Positions 48,791-59,290 of a stretch of 64,000 bases of DNA are shown here, piece after piece. Made by a program: the position numbers and the translations under genes. The DNA is taken from the NCBI RefSeq assembly GCF_949987515.2, contig NC_082689.1, positions 7,369,501-7,433,500 of the forward strand, in the 5' to 3' direction. The DNA is from Delphinus delphis. Taxonomy: Eukaryota > Chordata > Mammalia > Artiodactyla > Delphinidae. Below the pieces are notes generated by a model. That model made no database searches, was not told where the DNA came from, and worked only from the letters and a program-made list of their open reading frames with translations. Numbering within the stretch: position 1 is the first letter of the stretch; the number at the start of each line of letters is the position of its first letter.

Positions 48791-51700
48791 CTGGGATGAA
48801 GAGGAGGACACAAACCTTAGAAAAGTTTTACGACAGTATTTGAGAAAGAAAACCATAGATAGGAAACAAAGGAGAAAACTACAACTGACGGCAAATTCAA
48901 ATGGATCAATCTACTAAAGAGAAAATAAGGCAAATGAAACGAAGCTCAAAGCTCAGTATTATATATGATACGCCATCACTAAGTGACAACAGTAGTTATC
49001 ATCATTAACTACTGAGTCACACAACATACTCTAAAGCTTTTAAGGATAAATTTAAAACAAATCACTTTTAAAACACAGTTCTCTGCAAAGTACATACTTT
49101 TAATAAGCTCTAGATATCTGACTGAAATGCTGCTAGGCCACTCACGTGGCCCACTCCTAGCCCAGACTTACGGCACTGGATATCTTTCCATACTGAGGTC
49201 CATGCCTTCCCTTTGGCAAGTCTTAAAGCATTTTCTTTCTTCTGATGAAAATATCATTCTTTATGGATAAGACCAGCTCCCTTGATAATATATAATAATA
49301 TCCAGGATACTATGATATTATGTCAATTCATAATATCAAACTCATCATGTCCACTTAACAGCGCTAGGATCCCATTTGTAATTCTGATTCCCAAAAAAAG
49401 TCATGGAATTATAGCACTGACATGTCATATTTGGCCCACTATCCTAGTTTTATAGTTTAAGAAGCAAAACCTCTGACAGCAGAAGTAACGTGCATAATGA
49501 AAAGTAGAACTAGAATCCAATTCTGCATCCTCTACTGCTTTTTCCACAATAACATGCTTACTCTCCTTTTCCTTTTCTCTCATCTCTTAACTCTCCCTAG
49601 GGAGTTTTAATTTAATACCCCCAGGGACATTCCTAAATCCACCCTTGCATATTATTTAGCACATCTACTTTCCAACAAAAAACGAATGGCTAAGACCAAA
49701 AGCTACAAGTTAAGGTATTTTCTCTCTCTAAAAAAAAGGGGGGGGGGTGGTTCTTGTTAAAATCTGACAAACCTGAGCCTAAGAGAGTCTTAAGAGGAGA
49801 CACATGTCTTAACGTGTATCTTTGCTTTCTCTGTGGGAGACAGCAAAAGAAATGAGGTCACAGTTAAATGTTACTATACTACTGAGGCCCAATTTGCTAA
49901 AACCAGCAATCCGAAGGGCAAAATGTTAAAACACCAAATACAGGTAGCATCTTATAAGCCACTTACAAAAGGTAAGAAAACATTATTCTCCCACTTCCCA
50001 CACTTTACTTACAACAACAAAACACAATTTACTATCTTCTATGAAAATGAAGGAATTTTATACCCAGACTGCCTAAATGTTAACCTAGAGTCATTATCCC
50101 AAAGAAGTACTCACGATCAAAAGCTGAATTCCAGAGTACTCTGTCTGCTACTCTCACTTCTAAGTATGCACTGTGATAGAAATCTATCCTTCTAGGCATG
50201 TGGCTCATTCTTCTCTCTTAACTAAGTTTCCTAAGTTCACCTCCCAGAGTGGGTGCTTAGCTGTCCTTAATGCTCCCAACTCCATACATATCCAACTGTG
50301 AGCCATACTTTAATAAAACTATATACCATAATATTTTTGTTGTCATAAATAGTTAATAAAATTTTATTCACGAAACTAAATTTAGCAGATAAGGCACATC
50401 TCTAGTTTATTAAGACTGAGACCACTGCTTTATAGACCTTGTATCAGAACTAAAGTTTGATACTATTTTCATAAGTCAAAATCATGATATTTAAAATTTT
50501 AATCAAAGCCTAATAAAGGATTAACTAAAATGTTAAGGGTAACTGATAACAACTGATATAATCAGACTTATTTTTAATATGCTGGGTTGAAAAAGTAGAT
50601 GGTATTTTTTTAATGCCTATTTACAGTGTTTTTTCAGCCCCCCATGCATCTTTATGTCCCCCAAACTGTCTTTTTAAAATATATGGATAAAAATTTTGGA
50701 AAATTGTCAAGCTGATGACAAAACTGACATGAAAAGTCAAATACTGGAAAGAAAGATTTAGAAAAGATGGGGGAAAAAAAAAAGGACTACTATATACATC
50801 CAAAATCTAAGCTCTTGGGTGAGGAGGGTAAGTGGTAGAATATAACACTAAAGTTTTACTTTTAACTCGCTTTAACAGAATCAACATCAGACGTTTGGGC
50901 TCAGAAACACTGTTCATCTTCCAAAACATTCACCTTGTTTGTTTTTGATCAGCTGGAATTTTTCTTCTTGCTCAGCCCAGATCCCGTCCATTGTTTCAGT
51001 GAATGCTTGTTAGGAACATAGTCTACAAACCCTTCTGCTTACAGGCAAGCTCAGCACAAAATGCCGTGATGCCTTGAAGAGAACTATAACAGACGGTTGC
51101 CCATGACACAGACTGATGAGAACTGCCTAAATAACTGTGATGCAAACAATGCCCACTAACAACAGAAAACTCACCCAAGAGGCAGCCAATGAGGAGTTGG
51201 GGTAAAAGCATTATAACTCTATCCAAAGATTAACTTCACTAAGTTTCCACCTACCCACAGCGCCACAAAGCACCCTGAATGCCTGTTATAATGTTAACTC
51301 AGACGGAGACTAATGGTTTGTTAATAACTTAATTTTAAAAAATAAATAAAAACAGTTTACATTATTATTATAACTTCCTCTATTAAAGTAAGCTTCCTTG
51401 GCATATAGCCAATAGATAAAACAATGTTACGCATGTGAAATTCAAAAGACATGTACACACTCTTTGTATGCTTCAGTTCTGCATGACCCCAAGATTTAAA
51501 CTACAGTGGCATCTGATGATCATGAGGCATAGAATCAACACTTGGGTAGGGAACGTTCTTTGACACAAAGCACCAGTGTCTTCAATTACCAACATATCTA
51601 ATGTCGGGGAAGAACAGTTTGAAGCATTCTTAAGAGTCAAACAGAAGAACTTATAAAACCACTAATCACGACTATTCTCTCCCCTTTTTCTAAAGTTAGA

Positions 51701-52205
51701 GGGACAAAAGAATAAACTTGTGATTATGTTTTTGACCTGGGTTTAAAGTTTATTCTTCAAATGAGCAGAAATCACATTTTTAGGACAAAAAGAGAAAAAA
51801 AGAATAAATCCTCTCTTATGCAGGAAAAAAACTCACTTCAGGGGGAGCCCATATTCCTAAGTAAGCATATAATTATCACCTAAGAAAAACGCATGCTGAA
51901 AAAAGATTCAAAAATTTAGGAAAACTGAATGAAACCCTCTCTCATTTTTGCAGTTAAGGGCAGGTGCTTCCCATTAAACCACACTGCCCCAGAAAAATAA
52001 AAGTGACTTTAATCAATTAAATAGCTGTGGGGAATATTTTACGTTAAAAATTTTTGTGGGAGCAAGACTGAGTGTGACAACATAAACATGACCCCTCTTG
52101 TTTTTCTTTGCTGGTTTATGTTTTCCACTTTATCCCTAACAATTCCCACCATTTAAATCCTCACTATTTCGGCCCCTGTGTGCTTTTACTCAGCAGAATT
52201 CTTAC
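48791..52205. other. Intron, little recognisable
   Basis: Mostly AT-rich single-copy-looking sequence. A G10-type run occurs at 49739-49748. About 49400-49540 may be a very old MIR. No exon, RNA gene or young mobile element was seen. Confidence 0.4.
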
Positions 52206-52385
52206 CAGGACTGTGAGGTCGCCACCTCTCTCCATCCCTCCTTGATCCAGCTAGTCGCCAACCTCCATCTTCATCTTCTCCATTCTGTTCCTCTCTAAAA
52301 ATACGCCAATTTTCACTTTCTGATCGTATAAATTCATGCTTTCTTCCCACTGATGTTGGCCCACCTTCCTCAAAATTTGGTCTCC
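52206..52385 (-). CDS. GIGYF2: GIGYF2 exon: most 5' exon present in window
   Basis: Two bases, 59 codons, one base: RPNFEEGGPTSVGRKHEFIR, then SESENWRIFREEQNGEDEDG and GWRLAGSRRDGERWRPHSP. Repeated W-R and G-W-R elements in an arginine/acid-rich disordered region, located between the 4EHP-binding motif (outside) and the DDX6 segment. Acceptor TTTCTTTCCAG, donor GTAAGA. I found no further GIGYF2 exon between here and 64000. Confidence 0.96.
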
Positions 52386-53589
52386 CTGGAAAGAAAATGA
52401 GTCAACATAAGCCTCAGCCAGCAAGGATTCTGAACAGACTTGATTGCTCAAATCAAGCTTTTCTGCAAAGGTGTCCATTTCAACGTTCAGGCAGTATAAA
52501 TAACTGTGGATATATGTGTATATTATTAGACACATTTCTCAAAGCTGAATGTTCTAAGACTGGGAAATTATTTTTTTAAACAAAATAATATGCGCATTTT
52601 TTAAAAGGCCATGCAATGAAAACTGAATCAACCTTCCCGCTACACAAGAGCCCCCCAGAGTCTTGCTCCCCAGAAGTAACCACCATCAACAGTTTCTTAT
52701 AAAGCCTTCCAAACACTGACCATGGCTATGCTTATGCATATATATACAGATCTCTCATTCACACTCACACAGCACTACCCTCAGGCTGTTACATATGTTG
52801 TTTTGTACCCTCGCTGTTTTCACTTGGCAGTCCTTCCTTACCAGCATATACTTCTTTTTTTCCGTTTTTAAGTCATACAATATTTTTAACTACATGATTT
52901 ACTAAATCAACTTAATTTATTTAATCAACTTCTACTGGTGATTCTGTCCAAATAGGGTATCTGTAAACTTCAACCTCTCTTTTATTCCAAAACAGACTGT
53001 AAGCTCAAAACCAGAGTGTGGAGGCACTCTACTTTTCCTTTACTCTAGCACCTAGTACACTACAGGCGTACAACAAATTGCTCTGGAACAGAATTCAAAG
53101 CTAAGCTATGTCTAACCTGATGCAACTCAAGAGTTACATTAACAGTGAAAGAGAGCCTGTTATGCCAAGTAAACTAGACTGGTTTCAAAGGACAAGATAA
53201 TTCTGAACTGTGCAAATTCTTCAGTCACCATACCACATGTGCTACCACTTACAATTCACAACAAATTACCCAAAATCTCACATTAAAGTATGTAGCTGAA
53301 TATCCAAAACATACATTGATACCTTCAGTTTATAACAATAAAATATGCAAATTCTCACAGTAACAACCTCAATTCTTTTCATTAAACCATATTAAAAGTA
53401 AAAAAAAATTGCACATTTGAAAATGAGGAAATTCTAATTTCTGGTCATCCTCTTATATTCAATTTCACATGTATTAAGATTCCATATCCTGTTCACCCAA
53501 ACAGTTATTAGGTTGTTACAAGATATTATTCTATTACAGAATAATCTTGGAATGGGGGGGGTACAATTATTTGCTGGGCAAAATACCCT
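52386..53589. other. Start of long upstream intron, unassigned
   Basis: AT-rich sequence upstream of the exon at 52206. No reading frame resembles the N-terminal GIGYF2 exons, and I name no repeat here. Confidence 0.4.
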
Positions 53590-54033
53590 TATTATGACAG
53601 GCAGCCTCTAAGACAGCCCTCAACAATCCCTGACTTCTGGCCTCTGTGTAATTCCCTCACCTTAAGTGTGGGCTGGCTTGCTCCTAACAATCCAGCAGAA
53701 GTGATGAGATGTCACTTCTGATACTAAGTTAAAAACTTCCATCTTGGACGCTCTCTCTGAGGGAATCCAGCGGCCCTGTTGTGAGGCAGCCCTGTGGAGA
53801 AGCCCACATGGCAAAGAACTGAGGCTTGCCAACAGCCTCGTGAGTGAGCTTGGAAGCGGATCCAACCCCAGATGAGCCCTGAGATGACTGCAGCCTCATG
53901 AGAGACACAGGCCAGAACCACCTAGCTTAGGCTGCTCCATCCTGGCCCACAGAAACTGAGAAAATAAATGTTTGCTGCTTTCGGCCACTAAGTTTTGGGG
54001 TAACTTGTTACATGGCCACAGTTAATAAAAACA
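53590..54033 (+). mobile_element. MaLR-type solo LTR (MLT1-like)
   Basis: Ends in the diagnostic GGCCACTAAGTTTTGGGG and TAACTTGTTACATGGCCACA with AATAAATG upstream, as in MLT1/MaLR long terminal repeats. It contains no retroviral coding sequence. A minus-strand MIR follows at about 54040-54200. Confidence 0.65.
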
Positions 54034-54553
54034 CTCACTTAACTGATTTAATCTTCATAACAATACTCAGTATTAGAAATTATTTTTCCCATTTTACAGC
54101 TGAGAATATTGAGGCTCAAAAAGGTAACCCAGGAGAATTGTCCAAAATCACACACCACTATTTAAATGACACAGGATTCAAATCTTAACCTTCTGACTCA
54201 TTTAACAAATATTTATTGCATATTGCACTAAGTGCCAAGTTTTATGAATTCAAGTATAGATACATTCCATGTCTGCCCTTGGGTTAGAAGGGTCAGAAGA
54301 CATTCCAGGTTCTCTTGCTCAGAATAAGAAGGGATGAGACATTTTACAAAGCCCACATCCATTATATGACTTGATGAAAAATACAGCTATACTCACAGAA
54401 GAGAAATTTAAAACAAAGAAATCCCTAATGCATATAAATTGATAAGTGATGGCAAATGACTTTTAACATATGTAAATCATTCAGTCACAAGCAATATGTG
54501 CCAGGCATATTGAGAATACAATCGCCTGATGGATGAGCTGGTCAAAACACTGA

Positions 54554-54604
54554 TTTTCATCTACTTTTTTTTTTTTTTAATTTTATTTTTTTTCATCTAC
54601 TTTT
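54554..54604. repeat. T-rich insertion between 15 bp direct repeats
   Basis: The sequence TTTTCATCTACTTTT occurs at 54554-54568 and again at 54590-54604. Between the copies are 21 bases that are almost all T. This looks like a target duplication around a poly-A tail in minus orientation. Confidence 0.7.
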
Positions 54605-55719
54605 ACACTACATCTTTGAGAAGTAATGAATGTACCAAAATAAGCAAAGGAAACCCATTAATGGCAAAATGCTTAACGCATCAAAAACTGGTCATTACAG
54701 TTTTTTCTAACAGATGATAAGTTGCAAAAAATTAAAGATATTAAAAATAAAAATACCAGTAATTCCTCAACCATAGAAATAGAACTCTACATATCTGTGG
54801 TTAGTTTTTACATAACATCTTTAAAATGTAGTTTCAATCAGTGTACCCACTATTTTGTAATCTAAATAGCAAATAATTCTCTGTGATTATACATCTTACT
54901 GATAATATAAATGGATACACAGCAGGTATACCTTGCAGCTGTTGCACTATCTAGTAGATTATTCCCCAGTGGACATTTGCATCGTAACTAACTTTTTGAG
55001 AACTAGATAACAAGGAAGAAATATCTGTGTGCATATGTGTTTTGTTTTTCTGAACTACTACTTCTGAAAAAAAACTTCAAAGAGTAAAATTACTAGGTCA
55101 AATGACAGACTTCATACGTTGGCATACCTTTCTCTCCTCCTCAAAAAAAGGGTAGGTAAGACCACCAGACCATTTTAGATCCTCAAAACTAAGTGCTGCT
55201 AGTCTTTTGAAGCTTTTCTACTTTAATGGTTGTAAAATGGTATACTAATGTGGCTCGAATATGAATTTTTCACATCAAAGATTTTTCAGATTGTTTGCTG
55301 ACTTTATTTCCCTTTATGTGAATAATTTGTCTGCATTGTTTTCTAAACTAGCAGCTTCTATAACCTTCATAACTGTCAAGTCCTACGTATACTTTTCATA
55401 TTGGTACCTAGGAATAAGAAAAATATAAAGGACAGGATAGGGTAAAATAGGGAAACTAAAGGAAGAAAAAAATCTTGCTTTTCTGCTTACTGCAATCTCA
55501 TAATTCTCAACCTGTTGGAAAATCTGTACCTCATAAAGTTTAAATGACTATTTATGCCATTCTTTGTTCCAAAAAGGATTTGTGACAGAAATTTTGAAGA
55601 TATAGAGGAGCACAGTACTAAAGAAAGAATGAAGATCGTGGAGTCATAGACCTGATTTTAAATTGTCTCCAATTCTGATCTGTACACCTTGACTAAAGAT
55701 CCCATTCCTAATATGAAAG

Positions 55720-55806
<87 letters not shown>

Positions 55807-56189
55807 GAAGTAGCCATCTGAATTTACACAAACACTAGCCAATTCCAGTTCAAAAATTCTATAACAAAGGAGTTCAGATCTTGTTACCAAGTGCTTGTTT
55901 CTACAAAATAATTCCTAAAAACTGCAATATATTTTTTGATATATCAAATGTTGCATAACGAATAACTGAAACAGAAAGATCTGGGTGACAACTTCTCCAG
56001 TAAACCAAGGAAAACCAGAATAATGTAATTCTGACATGCCAAACATATCCCACATATAAGTGCAAGGTAAAGAAAGTTTTGCGTTCAGGCATCATTGTCA
56101 TTTTCATAAGAGAAGGATGAAAAGGATTCAAGGACTTTTAAATGTACCATACTCATCTCCTCCTCCTACCTTTAAGAAAACAGTATTGG
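54605..56189. other. Intron segment with a long GT tract
   Basis: AT-rich unassigned sequence apart from the (GT)n at 55723-55802. Confidence 0.4.
55723..55802. repeat. (GT)40 microsatellite
   Basis: About 40 uninterrupted GT units (80 bp). Such a length is expected to be highly polymorphic and able to form Z-DNA. Confidence 0.97.
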
Positions 56190-56505
56190 ACTTCCCTGGT
56201 GGTGCAGTGGTAAGAATCCGCCTGTCAATGCAGGGGACACGGGTTCGAGCCCTGGTCCAGGAAGATCCCACATGCCACAGAGCAACTAAGCCCGTGCACC
56301 ACAACTACTGAGCCTGCGCTCTAGAGCTCATGAGCCACAACTACTGAAGTCCGCGCCTGGAGCCCGTGCTCCGCAACAAGAGAAGCCACTGCAATGAGAA
56401 GTCTGCGCACAGCAACAGAGTAGCACCGGCTCGCCACAAGAGAAAGCTCGCGTGCAGCAACGAAGACCCAATGCAGCCAAAAATAAAAGAATGAATGAAT
56501 GAAAA
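56190..56505 (+). mobile_element. CHR SINE, long class
   Basis: Head GACTTCCCTGGTGGTGCAGT, B box GGGTTCGAGCCC, central block and AATGAATGAATG-modified tail. The flanks AAAACAGTATTG and AAAACTTATTATTG form a diverged duplication. Confidence 0.91.
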
Positions 56506-57509
56506 CTTATTATTGAAGTATAACATTCATATCAAGAAGTACACAAATCATAAATGTACAATTCAGAGTTTTCACAAAGCAATATATATCCACCTAACTA
56601 CTAAGATTTAAAAAAAAAATTTATCAGGACCTCTCAAAAGTCTTCATGTCCTCCCAATCGGCCCTTACCAAGGTAAACGCTATCCTGCCTTCTATCTCCA
56701 AAGATTAGTTTTGCCTATTTTTGACCTTTTTTATATAAATGGAATGTCAGTTTACGTCTGGCTTTTTTTTATTGAAGTATAGTTGTTTAATTAACAATGT
56801 TATGTTAATTTCTGCTGTACATCAAAGTGATTCAGTTATACATACATACATACCCTTTTTTAAATATTCTTTTCCATTATGGTTTATCACAGAGTATTGA
56901 ATATAGTTCTCTGTGTCGTACAGTAGGACCTATTGTTTACCCATTCTATATATAAAAGCTTACATCTGCTAATCCCAACCTCCCACTCCACCCCTCCCCC
57001 AACCCCCTCTCCCTTGGTAACCACAAGTCTGTTCTCTATGTCCATGATTCTGTTTCATAGAAAGGTTCATTTGTGTCATATTTTAGATTCCACATATAAG
57101 TGATATCATATGGTATTTGTCTCTTTCTTACTTCACTTAGTTCAATAATCTCTAGTTGCATCCGTGTTGCTGCAAATGGCATTATTTCATTCCTTTTTAT
57201 GGCTGAGTAGTATTCCATTGTATATATGTACCATACCTTTTTTATCCATTCATCTGTTGCTTCCATGTCTTGCTATTGTGAACAGTGCTGCTATGAACAC
57301 AGGGGTGCATGTATCTTTTTGAACTAGAGTTTTGTCTGGGTATATGCCCAGGAGTAGAATCGCTACATCATATGATAATTCTATTTTTAGTCTTCTGAGG
57401 AACCTCCCTATTGTTTTCCATAGTGGCTGTACCAACTTACATTCCCACCAACAGTGTAGGAGGGTTTCCTTTTCTCATACATCCTCTCCAGCATTTGTTA
57501 TTTGTAGAG

Positions 57510-57642
57510 ATTTTTTTGGTTTTGTTTTTTTCTGGCGGCACCTCATGGTTAGCGGGATCTTAGTTCCCCAACCAGGGACTGAACCCAGGCCCTCAGCAGT
57601 GAACGCTGGGAATCCTAACCACTGGACCACCAGGGAATTCCC
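57510..57642 (-). mobile_element. Older tRNA-derived SINE, minus strand
   Basis: The reverse complement reads GGGAATTCCCTGGTGGTCCA, AGTGGTTAGGATTCCCAGCG and ends in oligo-A. The duplication TTGTTATTTGTA(G/C)AG lies on each side within the L1. Confidence 0.87.
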
Positions 57643-57659
57643 TGTTATTTGTACAGTAT

Positions 57660-57963
57660 TTTTTTTCATAAATTTTATTTATTTTAATTTTTTTATTTTT
57701 TGCTGTGTTGGGTCTTCGTTTCTGTGCAAGGGCTTTCTCTAGCTGTGGAGAGTGGGGGCCACTCTTCATCGTGGTGCGTGGGCCTCTCACTGTCGCGGCC
57801 TCTCTTGTTGCGGAGCACAGGCTCCAGACGCGCAGGCTCAGTAGTTGCGGCTCATGGGCCCAGTTGCCCCGCGGCATGTGGGATCTTCCCAGACCAGGTC
57901 TCGAACTCGTGTCCCCTTCATTGGCAGGCAGATTCTCAATCACTGTGCCACCAGGGAAGCCCC
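57660..57963 (-). mobile_element. CHR SINE, long class, minus strand
   Basis: The reverse complement shows GGGCTTCCCTGGTGGCACAG, a B box ending GTTCGAGACC (diverged), and CAGCAAAAAATAAAAAAAT at the tail. TGTACAGT on each side is the target duplication. It is the only long-class CHR copy in the gene-sense orientation. Confidence 0.91.
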
Positions 57964-58299
57964 TGTACAGTTTTTATTGACGGCCATTCTGACTGGTGTG
58001 AGGTGGTACCTCGTTGTAGTTTTGACTTGCATTTCTCTAATAATTAAGAGACATCAAGCATCTTTTCATGTACTATTGACCACTCATATTTCTTCTTTGG
58101 AGAAATGTCTATTTAGGTCTTCTGCCCATTTTTCAATTGAGTTGTTTGTTTTTTTGTTATTGAGTTGTATGAGCTGTTTGTGTATTTTGGAAATTAAGCC
58201 CTCGTCAGTCGCTTTGTTTGCAAATATTTTCTCCCATTCTGTAGTATGTGTGGCTTCTTCCATTGAACATTACGGGAAATTCATCCACGTTGTTACAGA

Positions 58300-58560
58300 G
58301 AACAGAAGCTTGTTCTTTTGCACTGTGGTATGGGATCTCATTGTATGAACAGACCACAATGTATTACTCTACTACTGATTTAGGTTGTTTCTAGTTTTTT
58401 GCTATTATAAACTGTGCTGCTATAAACATTCCTGGATGTGAAATTTGGTGAGCATGTATTTCCAATTCTGTTAATATTTACCTAGGAGTGAAACTGCTGG
58501 GCCATAAGGTATATTCAACTTCAGTAAGTACTACCAAATATTTTCCCAGAGAAACAGTAC
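58300..58560 (-). mobile_element. Very old L1 fragment
   Basis: The phrases TATAAACTGTGCTGCTATAA, TACCTAGGAGTGAAACTGCT and GGGCCATAAGGTA are the reverse complement of an L1 ORF2 3' region, more diverged than the neighbouring L1. Confidence 0.55.
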
Positions 58561-58823
58561 TACTTTACCATTTTTTGTTTGTTTGTTTACTCATACCTCT
58601 TGCACACATTAAGATGAGTGCTTTCTCCATGAACAAATACAGTTAAAGACATATGACTGAAAATAAAGAAGAGACTTAGACATAGCACCTACCCTCCAGG
58701 TCCACAGTCGAGGGACACACATGTAAACAAATGACTTGATACACTACAGTTGACAAAATGCATTGATATATCTCATCCGATCCTCATAATAACCACAAGG
58801 GTTGAGTCAACCTTACCATCTTT

Positions 58824-59198
58824 TTTTTTTTTTTTTAAACATCCAAAGATTTTATTATGGGAAATGCCTGCATGAAAGGAAGGAGGGAAGAAGCCAGGGA
58901 AGGCTGGGAGAGCCATCAGACCAAGATGCAAGGCACGGTTAGATACTTGATAAAGATTTACTGAAGAAATTAGGAGCTTCTTTAAGAACTTTGAAGTCAG
59001 GGGTCAGAATGATAAAATTACATTCATATAACTTCTTACAAATAATAACATGAAAGGATTTTAGGGCAGAAAAAATCTTAGATATAAACTAATCCTGGGT
59101 AGTGACTGTGAGAACCAAGGACTTCACAGGGTCCCTGGGCTTCACTCTGTGCTGGGACCAGCCACTGGACTGGACTGGAGCAGGGAGCTCATTTACCT
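58824..59198 (-). pseudogene. Processed retrocopy, 5'-truncated, parent unknown
   Basis: A 375 bp insertion with a perfect 17 bp target duplication TCAACCTTACCATCTTT at 58807-58823 and 59199-59215. Read on the minus strand it ends in oligo-A preceded by AATAAA (complement of 58851-58856) about 15 bases upstream. Its 5' part stays open as NELPAPVQSSGWSQHRVKPR, DPVKSLVLTVTTQD then stop, followed by a 3'-UTR-like stretch. These are hallmarks of L1-driven retroposition of an mRNA 3' end. The insertion hit a MIR (58760-58823 and 59216-59290, minus). I do not recognise the parent gene. Confidence 0.75.
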
Positions 59199-59290
59199 TC
59201 AACCTTACCATCTTTATTGTTCCTGTGAGGAAAGGGATACCTGTAGGGGGATCTCCCACGGTCACACAGCTGAGTAGTGACCAAATCAAA

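Larger units (their letters stand above)
56765..58290 (-). mobile_element. L1 3' fragment in gene-sense orientation
   Basis: Poly-T at the left end, then the reverse complement of an L1 3' untranslated region. It is followed by ORF2 C-terminus (minus-strand reading ATDEWIKKVWYIYTMEYY at about 57210-57260) up to about 58290. Two minus-strand SINEs are inserted at 57510 and 57660. It is the only sizeable recent L1 here in the same orientation as GIGYF2. Confidence 0.8.

Noticed and set aside
12478..57963. tRNA genes suggested by A/B-box motifs such as GGGTTCGAGCCC
   Set aside because: They are the tRNA-derived heads of SINEs. No cloverleaf with a proper acceptor stem and anticodon arm is present.
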